From: Bacteroidetes bacterium GWF2_38_335
GTDB taxonomy: Bacteria > Bacteroidota > Bacteroidia > Bacteroidales > GWF2-38-335
Length of the DNA stretch: 64,000 nucleotides
Direction: 5' to 3'
Assembly (NCBI GenBank): GCA_001769535.1
Contig: MEOH01000012.1
Span: 1-64,000, forward strand
Shown piece after piece: positions 1 to 8,502 of this stretch. Below the pieces are notes generated by a model. The model was not told the origin of the DNA. It saw only the letters and a program-made list of their open reading frames with translations, and did no database searches. Made by a program: the position numbers and the translations under genes. Each line of letters starts with the position of its first letter. Position 1 is the stretch's first letter.

Positions 1-499
1 ATATCCATTTATCTTCTGTTGTGGATGGCATTTCGGCTTTCCACCTTTGCAGATACAAACCGAAAACTAATTAAGTCGCATGAACTGGAATTTTAAAAAG
101 GAGATGGGTGCAAAAACTTTTTGGGGGATAAGCAGATTGGGAGGTGGATGATCTAAAATGCTTTGGTTGCTTTTAAATATTTTAGTAAAAAAAATGATTT
201 CTTTTTTTTTATAGAAAAATGTGCTATCTTTAGCCTTGTAGAGGTTGATTGAGGTATAAAAAAGTAAAAAGACAACTAAAAGAGAGCAACATAAAATTAT
301 AAACAATTACAAGTTATTTGACAAAAATTGTTGCTGATTTGTTACTTTGAACAACGAATAACAAAGTTATAATGTTTAATTATAGCTTGTTATATATTGT
401 TAGATAATTCACCTTCGGTGAGCTAATCGCAAAGTTGCTTCGTTCCTCGCAATGACGACTCCATTAATATAGTTTACCGATAGTCATAAAAAAAAAGCC
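1..499. other. AT-rich intergenic region, no supported gene
   Basis: No convincing coding region was found. A 79-codon minus-strand reading frame (67-306) has a hydrophobic start but a low-complexity body and no neighbours, so it is not called. The stretch contains a small hairpin at 409-421 (TCACC TTC GGTGA) and one arm of an interspersed repeat at 436-457. Confidence 0.5.
436..457. repeat. Interspersed repeat arm (TGCTTCGTTCCTCGCAATGACG)
   Basis: This sequence matches, with few differences, the right arm of the palindromic repeat at 39869-39952. It is a single arm here, so the copy looks partial. Related sequences are scattered in many bacterial genomes as non-coding repeats; that is background knowledge, not shown by this window. 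Confidence 0.6.
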
Positions 500-726
500 C
501 CGCCATACCCAAACATTTTACCCGGTTCGTCTGATCCTGACTGGTATTTTCTTTTTTATCAAAAATTATGAGAATTTTACAAATGAATCCATTTCCGGTT
601 TATGGGGAATTGATTATATTTACATGGTAAACGAATGGCATATTTGGGATCAATAACCCTGCTCCAGAAACAATACAGGATAGTGCTAATTTTTTTCATA
701 TGTATTGGTCATTTTGTGGAGATTAA
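500..726 (+). pseudogene. Degenerate RHS-repeat protein C-terminal remnant
   Basis: One frame reads GLWGIDYIYMVNEW at about 597-638 and stops at 654-656. After a frameshift near 640 another frame continues GINNPAPETIQDSANFF and ends at 724-726. The remnant at 13681-13896 reads GIDYIYNINGWLKGINNPT at the same place, so the two are paralogous. The GIDYxYxxxGWLKGxN pattern is typical of the end of Bacteroidota RHS/YD-repeat cores. The upstream core is missing and the frame is broken, so this is a decayed fragment. The 5' limit is approximate. Two orphan secreted proteins follow on the same strand. Confidence 0.6.
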
Positions 727-741
727 GAAATAAGTAATTAT

Positions 742-1377
742 ATGAAAAAATTTATTTTTTATTGTTTTATTTTAGTTATTATATTCTGCGGTTGCAAATC
801 TTCAAATAAAGAAAATGCTGTGATTTATATCGCTAATAAATCCTACTTTTTATGGTTTTTTGACAATGAGTATCAAGATGTAATTTCATTTTTTCCAGAC
901 AGTTTAATAAATCATTTTCCAAAAAGCTACCCGATTTCGACAAAAATTTATACATATTCTCATTCTAAAACAGATGAAATATACTGGGTAACCTTGACAT
1001 GTGATTATGTTGACACTTTTAATTTAAATAAAAAAAACTCAATCATTGTTAGCCCAAATGATAGTATGTTATATTTAGTGAACAAAGTCATGTGGGATGA
1101 GAATGATGGCTATTTTGAAAAATTAGAAAAAATGAATTATAATTTTATTGCTTTACCATATTTTAAAGAAGAAGAGTTTTCAACAAACTTAACGGAATGC
1201 AAACTACCTTTGGATTTTGTTATTTATATTATTGAAAGTAAAGAAGGAATCTTCTTGTCAAAAGAATACTTTTCTAAGAATGAGTATTCTGCAGAAAAAT
1301 TAAAAAATGGTTTTTCAAGAGGTTATGCAATAAGTAATAAAAGAAACATAATAATATTTTGGCTGATAATATGGTAA
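742..1377 (+). CDS. Putative lipoprotein of unknown function (RHS-associated)
   Basis: A 211-residue protein that I do not recognise. It starts with a short Lys-containing n-region, a hydrophobic stretch and a lipobox-like F-C-G-C with Cys18, so it is probably a lipoprotein. The rest is rich in Phe, Tyr, Asn and Lys with no clear motif. The last ten residues are hydrophobic. The DNA is far more AT-rich than the housekeeping genes from 2.1 kb on, which suggests acquisition. It starts 15 bases after the end of the RHS remnant and is followed after 30 bases by another exported protein. A role as an RHS-associated immunity or accessory protein is only inferred from this position. Confidence 0.7.
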   Translation: MKKFIFYCFILVIIFCGCKSSNKENAVIYIANKSYFLWFFDNEYQDVISFFPDSLINHFPKSYPISTKIYTYSHSKTDEIYWVTLTCDYVDTFNLNKKNSIIVSPNDSMLYLVNKVMWDENDGYFEKLEKMNYNFIALPYFKEEEFSTNLTECKLPLDFVIYIIESKEGIFLSKEYFSKNEYSAEKLKNGFSRGYAISNKRNIIIFWLIIW

Positions 1378-1407
1378 ACTTTGAAAGAATTTTTTAACAA
1401 AATAAAG

Positions 1408-2001
1408 ATGAGAAAACAAAATCTGGCTTTAGTAATTCTTCCCTTAATATCCGTAATTTTTTTCCAAAGCCAATTATTTTGTCAAACGAAGGAATTTCTT
1501 ATTCTAAAAACCAATGACACTATATACGGTCATACATTAGCACATGATTGGATAGCTGACCGGTATTGTCAAACGGTTAATTTTTTTAATGAAGAGACCG
1601 GGATTAAAGAGTATTGGGCAGATAGTATCGTCGGTTACTATAATGGATTAAGCTACTATGAGGCTTGTTGGGTTGATTGGGATTATCATTTTTGCAGGGT
1701 TATTATTTCGGGTGAGATCTCTCTTTTAAAAAAAGGCATTTATGAAGAAGATGTTGTTTATGACAATGGAAGTTCAACGGGCTCAATATTTATACCAAAA
1801 GTAATTTATTATTTGAAAAGGAATGGCGTTTATACTCCGATAATACGAAAGAAATTTCATAAAAATATGGCATATTACTTTTCAGAGGACTCGGAAATAT
1901 ATAGCAAAATAATAAACAGAAGTTTAGGGTTTAGAAATATAAATCAAATTGTTGAAGTTTTTAATAAACACTATTATGAGAATAAAAAAATAGAAAACTA
2001 A
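1408..2001 (+). CDS. Secreted protein of unknown function
   Basis: A 197-residue protein with a clear signal peptide (basic start, hydrophobic run ending in LFCQ) when started at ATG 1408. An in-frame TTG at 1381 gives a longer form that would bury the signal sequence, so the ATG is preferred. The mature part contains FLILKTNDTIYG near its start, a pattern seen in many short Bacteroidota exported proteins, and then many Tyr and Trp residues. No enzymatic motif was seen. It forms an AT-rich pair with the preceding putative lipoprotein, downstream of a decayed RHS gene. Confidence 0.7.
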   Translation: MRKQNLALVILPLISVIFFQSQLFCQTKEFLILKTNDTIYGHTLAHDWIADRYCQTVNFFNEETGIKEYWADSIVGYYNGLSYYEACWVDWDYHFCRVIISGEISLLKKGIYEEDVVYDNGSSTGSIFIPKVIYYLKRNGVYTPIIRKKFHKNMAYYFSEDSEIYSKIINRSLGFRNINQIVEVFNKHYYENKKIEN

Positions 2002-2072
2002 TAACTATTTTTTGCACTGTTTTTTTTGTTATTGTACAAAAACTCAAACTCAAAACTTTCAACTAAAATCAC

Positions 2073-2080
2073 TACCTTTG
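2073..2080 (+). promoter_or_regulatory. Bacteroidota -7 promoter box for rbfA (TACCTTTG)
   Basis: TACCTTTG is a perfect match to the Bacteroidota consensus TAnnTTTG. It ends only 5 bases before the rbfA ATG at 2086, so transcription should start at or very near the start codon. No good -33 TTTG was found at the usual spacing. Confidence 0.5.
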
Positions 2081-2085
2081 CCCTC

Positions 2086-2436
2086 ATGATTAACGAAAAC
2101 GCATTTTCTCAGAGGCAGCTCAAGGTATCACGGCTCCTGCAAAAGGAACTCGCCGATATTTTTATCAGGGAGGCCGCAGTACTGGCTCCTGGCTCCATGC
2201 TCACCATCACCGTTGTGAGGATCAGCACCGATTTAAGTGTGGCACGGGTGTATCTCAGCATATTTCCGTCGAAAAATGCCCCTCAGGTAATCACCAGCGT
2301 TGAGGAACAGGCCGGACATATCAGGTATGAACTGGGTAAAAAAGTGAAAAACCAGCTCAGGATTGTTCCCGAACTGAAATTCTTCAGCGACGATTCGGGC
2401 GATTATGCCGAAAGAATTAACACGCTGCTTAAGTAA
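2086..2436 (+). CDS. rbfA: Ribosome-binding factor A
   Basis: A 116-residue protein that helps mature the 30S subunit by acting on the 5' end of 16S rRNA. The sequence has the RbfA KH-like pattern: SQRQLKVSRLLQKELADIF at the start, LTITVVRISTDLSVARVYLSIF in the middle and a C-terminal VPELKFFSDDS. The length is normal for the family. The ATG at 2086 is chosen because family members begin just before the SxRQ motif; an in-frame upstream start at 2026 would add 20 unrelated residues ahead of the promoter box. It is followed 6 bases later by a methyltransferase gene, and is probably cotranscribed with it and the permease after that. Confidence 0.93.
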   Translation: MINENAFSQRQLKVSRLLQKELADIFIREAAVLAPGSMLTITVVRISTDLSVARVYLSIFPSKNAPQVITSVEEQAGHIRYELGKKVKNQLRIVPELKFFSDDSGDYAERINTLLK

Positions 2437-2442
2437 ACTAGG

Positions 2443-3222
2443 ATGATCAAACTGGCCATCAGCATCGTAACTCGGTTCGTCCCCCGGCACCACCTGCACC
2501 GGGTAAGCCACTTTTTCCTTTCGGTGATCGGATTGTTTTATGAAGGAAATACCATCACCGATCCCATCGACGGCAGCACTTACCGCAAACTTTTACCCTA
2601 CGGCCGCCTGCAGTCGCGGAAAAACGCCCTGGCACCCTATTCCATGTCGCTTGAGCGCCACCGCCTTTTATGGCTGTACTTTAAGGAAAAAACAAATTTT
2701 TTCACCAGCAACATCCGCTTTCTCCATATCGCCCCCGAATACTGCTTCATCAGGAAATTCAAAGCCATGAAAAACCTCGATTATGTCACCGCCGACCTGA
2801 TTTCTCCCTGGGCCGACGTGAAACTCGATGTGCAGAATATCCCCTTCAAAGAAAATGAATTCGATGTGATCATGTGCAACCATGTGCTTGAACATGTGGA
2901 TGACGACCGCAAGGCCATGTCAGAGTTTTTCAGGGTGATGAAACCCGGAGGATGGGGCATTTTTCAGGTCCCAATAAATTATGACAGCGAAGTCACAGCC
3001 GAAGACAAATCGGTAACCGATCCGCGCGAACGCGAGCGACTTTACTGGCAGGATGACCATCTGCGCCTGTACGGAAAAGATTATGGAAAAATATTGGCAT
3101 CAGCCGGCTTTGATGTGGTTGAAGATGATTTCGTGAAAAAAATGGACCCGGCGCTGGCTGAAAAGTATGCCCTGCCGCTGAACGAGATAATATACCTCTG
3201 TAAAAAACCTGCAGGAAATTGA
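2443..3222 (+). CDS. Class I SAM-dependent methyltransferase
   Basis: A 259-residue protein of the Methyltransf_11 type. The Rossmann signature is atypical (RFLHIAPE in place of a Gly-rich loop), but the post-motifs are clear: LDVQNIPFKENEFDVIMCNHVLEHV and then FFRVMKPGGWGIFQVP. A Trp-Gln-Asp-Asp-His-Leu-Arg segment near residue 205 is usual in small-molecule or lipid methyltransferases of this group. The substrate is unknown. It lies between rbfA and a lipoprotein-release-type permease and overlaps the latter by 4 bases (TTGA), so the three are probably one operon. Confidence 0.85.
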   Translation: MIKLAISIVTRFVPRHHLHRVSHFFLSVIGLFYEGNTITDPIDGSTYRKLLPYGRLQSRKNALAPYSMSLERHRLLWLYFKEKTNFFTSNIRFLHIAPEYCFIRKFKAMKNLDYVTADLISPWADVKLDVQNIPFKENEFDVIMCNHVLEHVDDDRKAMSEFFRVMKPGGWGIFQVPINYDSEVTAEDKSVTDPRERERLYWQDDHLRLYGKDYGKILASAGFDVVEDDFVKKMDPALAEKYALPLNEIIYLCKKPAGN

Positions 3223-4448
3223 ATATATCATTTTACATAGCAAAAAGATACCTGCTGGCGAAAAAATCAACCAACGTCATCAATATTATTTCCGGAGTAA
3301 GTGTTGTCGGCGTGGCTACCGTTACCACGGCACTCATCGTGGTACTTTCGGTGATGAATGGCTTCAACGGATTGCTTACCGAGCTGTACAATTCATTTGA
3401 CCCGGATATAAAAATCACACCGAAAACAGGAAAAACATTTATTGCCGGAAATCCGGAAATAGAAAAACTAAAGGAAATAAAAGAAATAAGCTTTTTTGGT
3501 GAGGTAATCGAAGAGTCGGCTCTGCTCAGGTTTGATAAAAAGGAATATGTGGCCGTGCTGAAAGGTGTTGAAGATAATTTCAGGCACATGAGCGGCGTTG
3601 ATTCCATGATTGTGGCCGGAGAATTTTTGCTGAAGAGCGGAAACACAAATTTTGCGGTGGTCGGACTGGGAGTTCAGCATTTTCTGGGAGTGGCGGTAGA
3701 TCCCACGTACCAGCGTTCCATTGAGGTTTATGTACCCAAACGCAGGGAAAAGATTTCGCAGGATCTGGAAAAAATGTATAAGATTATGCGCATTGTTCCG
3801 GCCGGCGTTTTCAGCATCCAGCAGGATTATGATACCAAATATGTGATTGTTCCCATTGAATTTATGCGCGAACTACTCGATTACAAAAACGAGATCACCT
3901 CGCTCGAAATAAAGGTTAAAAATGAAGCCGACATACCGGCAGTTAAAGAAAAGATAATGGCCATTCTGGGCGATGGATATGTTGTAAAGGACAAGTATGA
4001 GCAACACGAATTCATTTTCAGGATCATGAAATCCGAAAAACTGGCAATCTTTCTCATTTTGTCTTTCATCCTGATCATTGCTTCGTTTAACATCATCGGT
4101 TCTTTAACCATGCTGATCATCGATAAAAAAGAAGACATCGGGATATTGAAAAGTCTGGGTGCAAGCAACAGTCTGATAAAGAGAATATTTTTAATCGAAG
4201 GATGGATGATCTCCATGGCGGGGGCGCTGATCGGACTTGTTCTTGGTGCATTGATCTGCTGGGTTCAGATTCACTTTGGGATTGTGCAGTTGCAGGGCGG
4301 CGGATCGTTTATCATCAGCGAGTATCCTGTTGAAATGCACTGGCTCGATTTTGTCACTGTTTTGGCAATAGTTATGGGCATTGGTTTTGTAGCTGCCTGG
4401 TATCCCGTCAGATACATCAATAAAAAATATCTGGATTCCGTTTCCTAA
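3219..4448 (+). CDS. LolC/LolE-type ABC transporter permease (FtsX/MacB family)
   Basis: A 409-residue inner-membrane permease. It has an N-terminal transmembrane helix (about residues 20-48) after IAKRYLLAKKSTNVINIIS, the usual LolC/E start. A large periplasmic MacB-like domain (about 50-265) follows, then three helices in an FtsX domain that carries LIIDKKEDIGILKSLGAS. This group extracts lipoproteins from the inner membrane together with a LolD ATPase, which is not in this window. The start is TTG overlapping the stop of the methyltransferase gene. Assignment to LolC versus LolE is not possible from sequence alone. Confidence 0.88.
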   Translation: MNISFYIAKRYLLAKKSTNVINIISGVSVVGVATVTTALIVVLSVMNGFNGLLTELYNSFDPDIKITPKTGKTFIAGNPEIEKLKEIKEISFFGEVIEESALLRFDKKEYVAVLKGVEDNFRHMSGVDSMIVAGEFLLKSGNTNFAVVGLGVQHFLGVAVDPTYQRSIEVYVPKRREKISQDLEKMYKIMRIVPAGVFSIQQDYDTKYVIVPIEFMRELLDYKNEITSLEIKVKNEADIPAVKEKIMAILGDGYVVKDKYEQHEFIFRIMKSEKLAIFLILSFILIIASFNIIGSLTMLIIDKKEDIGILKSLGASNSLIKRIFLIEGWMISMAGALIGLVLGALICWVQIHFGIVQLQGGGSFIISEYPVEMHWLDFVTVLAIVMGIGFVAAWYPVRYINKKYLDSVS

Positions 4449-4476
4449 ACCGGCAACAGCTATCCCAAGTCGCGCT

Positions 4477-4500
4477 ATCCCAAGTCTCCAGACTTGGGAT
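4477..4500. repeat. Perfect 11-bp inverted repeat (ATCCCAAGTCT CC AGACTTGGGAT)
   Basis: A perfect hairpin with an 11-bp stem and CC loop lies 29 bases after the permease stop. A partial direct copy (ctatcccaagtc) precedes it at 4459-4470. It has no T-run, so it is more like an interspersed palindrome than a strong terminator. A similar AAGTC..GACTT palindrome occurs at 16406-16428. Confidence 0.6.
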
Positions 4501-4577
4501 TGAGATTAGTATTACATCTCCATACTTTAAAAATCAGGCTTATTCACATTTTTTAACCATCACAAAAAGAACTTCTA

Positions 4578-4608
4578 TTGTCTTCTGAAAAGATTATTTG
4601 TATATTAG
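4578..4608 (+). promoter_or_regulatory. Probable promoter of ftsX operon
   Basis: TTG at 4578-4580, a 20-base spacer and TATATTAG at 4601-4608 match the Bacteroidota TTTG-N19/20-TAnnTTTG promoter with one mismatch in the -7 box. The ftsX ATG is at 4625, giving a leader of about 10 bases. Confidence 0.45.
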
Positions 4609-4624
4609 CGCCCTGATTAATAAT

Positions 4625-5515
4625 ATGGCAGGAAAAGAAGAAAAATACACACGCCGCCGTTTACGCAGTTCCTACATCACCACCGTGATAAGCATTTCAT
4701 TGGTGTTGTTTATGCTTGGACTGATGAGTTTTCTCATTTTAAATACACGCAATCTTTCCAATTATGTGAAAGAAAACATTGGTTTTTCCATTTATCTCAA
4801 CGATGAAGTAAAGGAAGTGGATATTGTCAGGATACAAAAAATCATTGATGCATCCGATTTTGCAAAGGAAAGTAAGGTGGTAACCAAAGATGAGGCAGCA
4901 AAACAATGGCTCGAGGAAACAGGTGAGGATTTTTATGATGTGCTTGATTTTAATCCCCTTCCCGGATCCATTGACGTGAAACTTAAAGCAGAATATGCCA
5001 ACCTCGACAGCATTGAGGTTATTAAAAAGCAGTTGTATGCTTATGATCAGGGAAAAAATCAGATCAGGGAAATTGACTATCAGGAAGATCTCATCGCAAA
5101 TGTGCAGAATAATGTGAATAAAATCTCATTGTTCATTTTGGCTTTCAGCGCACTTTTGTTCATTATTTCCTTTGCATTGATCAATAACACCATCAGGTTG
5201 TCGGTATATTCAAAACGATTTAATATCAAAACCATGAAACTGGTGGGTGCTACCAGGGGTTTCATACGCCGGCCTTTCATTTTCAACGGAGTGTTGCAGG
5301 GCGTTTACAGTGCAATGATTGCCATATTATTACTTTCTGCTGTTATTTATTATCTGCATGAAGAATTTAAGGAAATTATCAGTCTGGAACAACTCGACAT
5401 AATCGGATTGCTTTTCCTTATGGTACTGGTAATGGGTGTTTTGATCACCTGGATCTCGACCTATTTCTCGGTAAACAAATATCTGAATATCAAAGAAGAC
5501 AAATTATATTTCTAA
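4625..5515 (+). CDS. ftsX: Cell-division protein FtsX
   Basis: A 296-residue permease-like protein of the divisome that, with the ATPase FtsE, regulates peptidoglycan hydrolysis at the septum. It has an N-terminal cytoplasmic segment with RRRLRSSYITTVISISLVLF leading into helix 1. The extracellular domain has NIGFSIYLNDEV and LPGSIDVKLK. Three C-terminal helices follow, with the conserved KTMKLVGATRGFIRRPF. The ATG at 4625 gives the usual MAGKEEKY start; an upstream ATG at 4598 would lie inside the promoter. ftsE is not adjacent, as is common in Bacteroidota. Downstream genes are closely packed. Confidence 0.93.
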   Translation: MAGKEEKYTRRRLRSSYITTVISISLVLFMLGLMSFLILNTRNLSNYVKENIGFSIYLNDEVKEVDIVRIQKIIDASDFAKESKVVTKDEAAKQWLEETGEDFYDVLDFNPLPGSIDVKLKAEYANLDSIEVIKKQLYAYDQGKNQIREIDYQEDLIANVQNNVNKISLFILAFSALLFIISFALINNTIRLSVYSKRFNIKTMKLVGATRGFIRRPFIFNGVLQGVYSAMIAILLLSAVIYYLHEEFKEIISLEQLDIIGLLFLMVLVMGVLITWISTYFSVNKYLNIKEDKLYF

Positions 5516-5526
5516 ATACAAACACA

Positions 5527-5793
5527 ATGAGCAAAGAAACAGACAAATCAAAAGGCACATTTGCATTCTCTAAGCAGAACTATATTTTTCTTGCCGCAGG
5601 CGTTCTGGTTGTGATTATCGGCTTTTTGCTGATGTCGGGAGGTAAATCAGATGATCCTTCTGTTTTTAACGAAGAAGTTTTCAGCGCCAGGAGAATTACT
5701 CTTGCGCCCATTGTGGTTCTGCTTGGATATGCTTTTATCGTGTGGGCCATTATGAAAAAGCCCGGTGAAAAACACGAAGAAGCAGAAAAGTAA
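5527..5793 (+). CDS. DUF3098 family small membrane protein
   Basis: An 88-residue protein with two predicted membrane helices (about residues 18-38 and 58-77) joined by a short loop with FSARRITLAPIVVLLGY. This is the DUF3098 pattern, and members usually sit between ftsX and uppP in Bacteroidota, as here. The function is not known; conserved linkage suggests a role in envelope synthesis or division. It starts 11 bases after ftsX and ends 18 bases before uppP. Confidence 0.85.
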   Translation: MSKETDKSKGTFAFSKQNYIFLAAGVLVVIIGFLLMSGGKSDDPSVFNEEVFSARRITLAPIVVLLGYAFIVWAIMKKPGEKHEEAEK

Positions 5794-5811
5794 AATCTAA
5801 AAAACATAAGC

Positions 5812-6591
5812 ATGGATTGGTTTCAGGCCTTAATCATTGCCGTGGTTGAGGGTATTACCGAGTTTTTACCCATTTCGTCCACCGGCCACATGATAATTAC
5901 CGAAAAGCTCCTTGGGCTGGAAAGTACAGATTTTGTAAAAACTTTTATCGTAAGCATTCAGTTTGGGGCAATTTTATCTGTGATAGTACTGTACTGGAAG
6001 AGATTTTTTAAAACCATGAAGTTTTATTACGTGCTCTTTGTTGCCTTTATTCCCGCAGCAGTTATCGGATTTTTGGCCAGCGATTACATTGATGAAATGC
6101 TTGAAAACGTTGTTGTGGTGGCGGTTTCGCTGGTTGTGGGCGGAGTTGTGTTGCTGTTTGTGGATAAATGGTTTAATAAAGCTTCTGAAAATCAGGAGGT
6201 GAATTATAAAAAAGCATTGAAAATCGGTTTTTTCCAGGTCATTTCAATGATACCGGGGGTGTCGCGTTCTGCCGCTACCATCATTGGAGGTATGACACAG
6301 AAACTAAGCAGAAAAACAGCTGCCGAATTTTCATTTTTCCTGGCTGTGCCAACAATGTTCGCCGCCTCGGGATATAAACTGGCCAAAAACTACGAATCAA
6401 TAAATAACGATAATATTGGTATTTTGCTCTTTGGAAATGTAGTGGCTTTTATCGTTGCACTCATTGCCATTAAAGCGTTTATTGGTTTTCTGACAAAGTA
6501 CGGATTTAAAATATTTGGCTATTACAGAATCATTTTGGGTATTGCGATATTAACTTTGCTGGCGTTCGGTATTGAATTAAATGTTGTGTAA
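5812..6591 (+). CDS. uppP: Undecaprenyl-diphosphatase UppP (BacA)
   Basis: A 259-residue polytopic membrane enzyme that recycles the C55 lipid carrier by removing a phosphate from undecaprenyl diphosphate, needed for peptidoglycan and other surface polymers. Both active-site motifs are present: [18 protein letters not shown] near the N-terminus and [14 protein letters not shown] near residue 150. The length is normal. Its stop overlaps the start of truB by one base (TAATG), so the two genes are translationally coupled. Confidence 0.95.
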   Translation: MDWFQALIIAVVEGITEFLPISSTGHMIITEKLLGLESTDFVKTFIVSIQFGAILSVIVLYWKRFFKTMKFYYVLFVAFIPAAVIGFLASDYIDEMLENVVVVAVSLVVGGVVLLFVDKWFNKASENQEVNYKKALKIGFFQVISMIPGVSRSAATIIGGMTQKLSRKTAAEFSFFLAVPTMFAASGYKLAKNYESINNDNIGILLFGNVVAFIVALIAIKAFIGFLTKYGFKIFGYYRIILGIAILTLLAFGIELNVV

Positions 6592-7274
6592 TGAATTTTA
6601 TTGAGGGGAAAATACTTCTGATTGACAAGCAGACTGACTGGACTTCCTTTGATGTGGTGAACAAAATCAGAAACTTACTGAAAAAACACCTGAACATTAA
6701 AAAGATCAAGGTAGGACATGCGGGCACACTTGACCCGCTGGCCAGCGGACTCATGATTGTGTGTACAGGTAAAGAAACCAAAAACATTGATAACTATCAG
6801 GCCCTGACAAAAGAATATATTACCACCATTAGTCTGGACGGTACAACACCATCGTTCGACCGCGAAACCGAAGTAACTGAAACTTTTGACACCTCTTTTT
6901 TAACAAAGGATAAAATTCAGGAATGTCTGGACAGGTTCAAAGGCCCGATTCAACAGGTTCCGCCTGCCTATTCAGCCAAAAAAGTGGACGGACAACGTGC
7001 CTACATCAAGGCAAGAAAAAATCAGGACGTTGAACTTAAACCCGTTGAAATTGTTATAAATGAACTAGACTTAATTGACTTTTCAAACCCTTTGCTGACA
7101 ATCAGGATCAATTGCAGTAAGGGAACCTATGTGAGGTCGTTGGCACGGGATATCGGAAAAGAACTGGGTTGCGGAGGTTACCTCACGGAATTGAAAAGAA
7201 CCGCCATTGGACAGTTCCTGCTTAATGATGCAGTTACTGTTAAGGAATTTGAAGAAATGCTGAATAAAAATTAA
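6591..7274 (+). CDS. truB: tRNA pseudouridine(55) synthase TruB
   Basis: A 227-residue enzyme that makes pseudouridine 55 in the T-loop of tRNAs. The catalytic motif GHAGTLDPLASGLMIV contains the active Asp, followed by KEYITTISLDGTTPSFDRETE and the YSAKKVDGQRAY and GTYVRSLARDIG motifs. It lacks a long C-terminal PUA domain, as is usual for short Bacteroidota TruB. The gene is coupled to uppP upstream, and queA follows after a 67-base gap. Confidence 0.95.
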   Translation: MNFIEGKILLIDKQTDWTSFDVVNKIRNLLKKHLNIKKIKVGHAGTLDPLASGLMIVCTGKETKNIDNYQALTKEYITTISLDGTTPSFDRETEVTETFDTSFLTKDKIQECLDRFKGPIQQVPPAYSAKKVDGQRAYIKARKNQDVELKPVEIVINELDLIDFSNPLLTIRINCSKGTYVRSLARDIGKELGCGGYLTELKRTAIGQFLLNDAVTVKEFEEMLNKN

Positions 7275-7341
7275 CTTTTTTGATGCGTTTTCGTATAAAG
7301 TTTGAATTTTAAAATTGTTTATTAACTAAAAAATAGAAAAA

Positions 7342-8391
7342 ATGAAGTTATCTCAATTCAAGTTTAATTTACCTGACGAACTTATTGCTGCACATCCAAA
7401 ATCAAACCGTGACGAGTCCCGGCTTCTGGTTTTGCATAAGGAAACAGGAAAAATTGAGCATAAGGTATTTAAAGAGGTAATAGATTATTTTGATGAGCAT
7501 GATGTGATGATCTTCAATAATACAAAGGTTTTTCCTGCCCGTTTATTTGGAAACAAAGAAAAAACCGGAGCAAAAATCGAAGTGTTCCTGCTCAGGGAAC
7601 TTAATCGTGACCAAAGATTGTGGGACGTGCTTGTTGATCCGGCAAGGAAAATAAGAATTGGCAATAAACTGTATTTTGGCGAAGATGATATGCTTGTAGC
7701 CGAAGTTATTGATAATACCACCAGCCGCGGCAGAACCCTCAGGTTTTTGTTTGACGGAGAATATGAAGATTTTAAAAAGACTTTATATGAGCTGGGCGAA
7801 ACACCACTGCCAAAATTTATTAAAAGGGATGTTGAGCCCGAAGACCGTGACAGGTATCAGACCGTTTATGCACAGCACGAAGGAGCGGTGGCTGCACCAA
7901 CAGCCGGAATGCATTTTTCGAGGGAACTGCTGAAAAGACTTGAAATAAAAGGACTGGATTTTGCCTATGTTACTTTACATGCCGGTCTTGGCAACTTCAG
8001 ATCAGTAGATGTTGAAGACCTCACCAAACATAAAATGGATTCGGAACAGATTCTGATTACCCCCGAATCATGCAATATTGTAAATGCTGCCAGGGAAAGA
8101 AAAAATAATATCTGCGCTGTGGGCACAACAGTAATGCGTACCATGGAAAGTTCGGTATCAACCGACGGATATCTGAAACCTTTTGATGGCTGGACAAACA
8201 AATTCATTTTCCCTCCTTATGAGTTTTCTGTGGCCAACAGAATGGTTTCAAATTTCCATTTGCCATTGTCCACTCTGCTAATGATGGTTGCTGCCTTTGC
8301 AGGATACGATAACTTAATGGAAGCTTATAAAGTTGCCATCAAGGAAAAATACCTCTTTGGTACTTATGGCGATGCAATGCTGATTGTGTAG
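7342..8391 (+). CDS. queA: S-adenosylmethionine:tRNA ribosyltransferase-isomerase QueA
   Basis: A 349-residue enzyme that transfers and isomerises the ribosyl part of SAM onto preQ1 in tRNA to give epoxyqueuosine. The start [17 protein letters not shown], the [13 protein letters not shown] motif, [13 protein letters not shown], the [15 protein letters not shown] segment and [20 protein letters not shown] are all family hallmarks. The length is normal. It is the last gene of the + strand housekeeping run and is followed by a strong intrinsic terminator. Confidence 0.96.
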   Translation: MKLSQFKFNLPDELIAAHPKSNRDESRLLVLHKETGKIEHKVFKEVIDYFDEHDVMIFNNTKVFPARLFGNKEKTGAKIEVFLLRELNRDQRLWDVLVDPARKIRIGNKLYFGEDDMLVAEVIDNTTSRGRTLRFLFDGEYEDFKKTLYELGETPLPKFIKRDVEPEDRDRYQTVYAQHEGAVAAPTAGMHFSRELLKRLEIKGLDFAYVTLHAGLGNFRSVDVEDLTKHKMDSEQILITPESCNIVNAARERKNNICAVGTTVMRTMESSVSTDGYLKPFDGWTNKFIFPPYEFSVANRMVSNFHLPLSTLLMMVAAFAGYDNLMEAYKVAIKEKYLFGTYGDAMLIV

Positions 8392-8409
8392 ATTTTAAAA
8401 AAAAATATT

Positions 8410-8447
8410 AAAGCCGCGAAGCAAAATTAGCGCATTCGCGGCTTTTT
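8410..8447 (+). terminator. Intrinsic terminator after queA
   Basis: AAAGCCGCGAA (8410-8420) pairs with TTCGCGGCTTT (8435-8445) across a 14-base loop and is followed by T residues. It sits 19 bases after the queA stop. Confidence 0.8.
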
Positions 8448-8454
8448 CATTGCT

Positions 8455-8482
8455 ATAAAAAAAAGGCCGGAATTTCCGGCCT
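8455..8482 (-). terminator. Intrinsic terminator for the convergent minus-strand gene
   Basis: On the minus strand AGGCCGGAAATTCCGGCCT is an almost perfect palindrome followed by a run of eight T. It lies 20 bases past the stop of the secreted-protein gene at 8503. Confidence 0.8.
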
Positions 8483-8502
8483 CTTATATATTATTGCGTG
8501 TG

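Noticed and set aside
67-306. 79-codon minus-strand frame with a hydrophobic start
   Set aside because: Low complexity, poly-Lys/Phe runs from AT-rich DNA, no partner or promoter.
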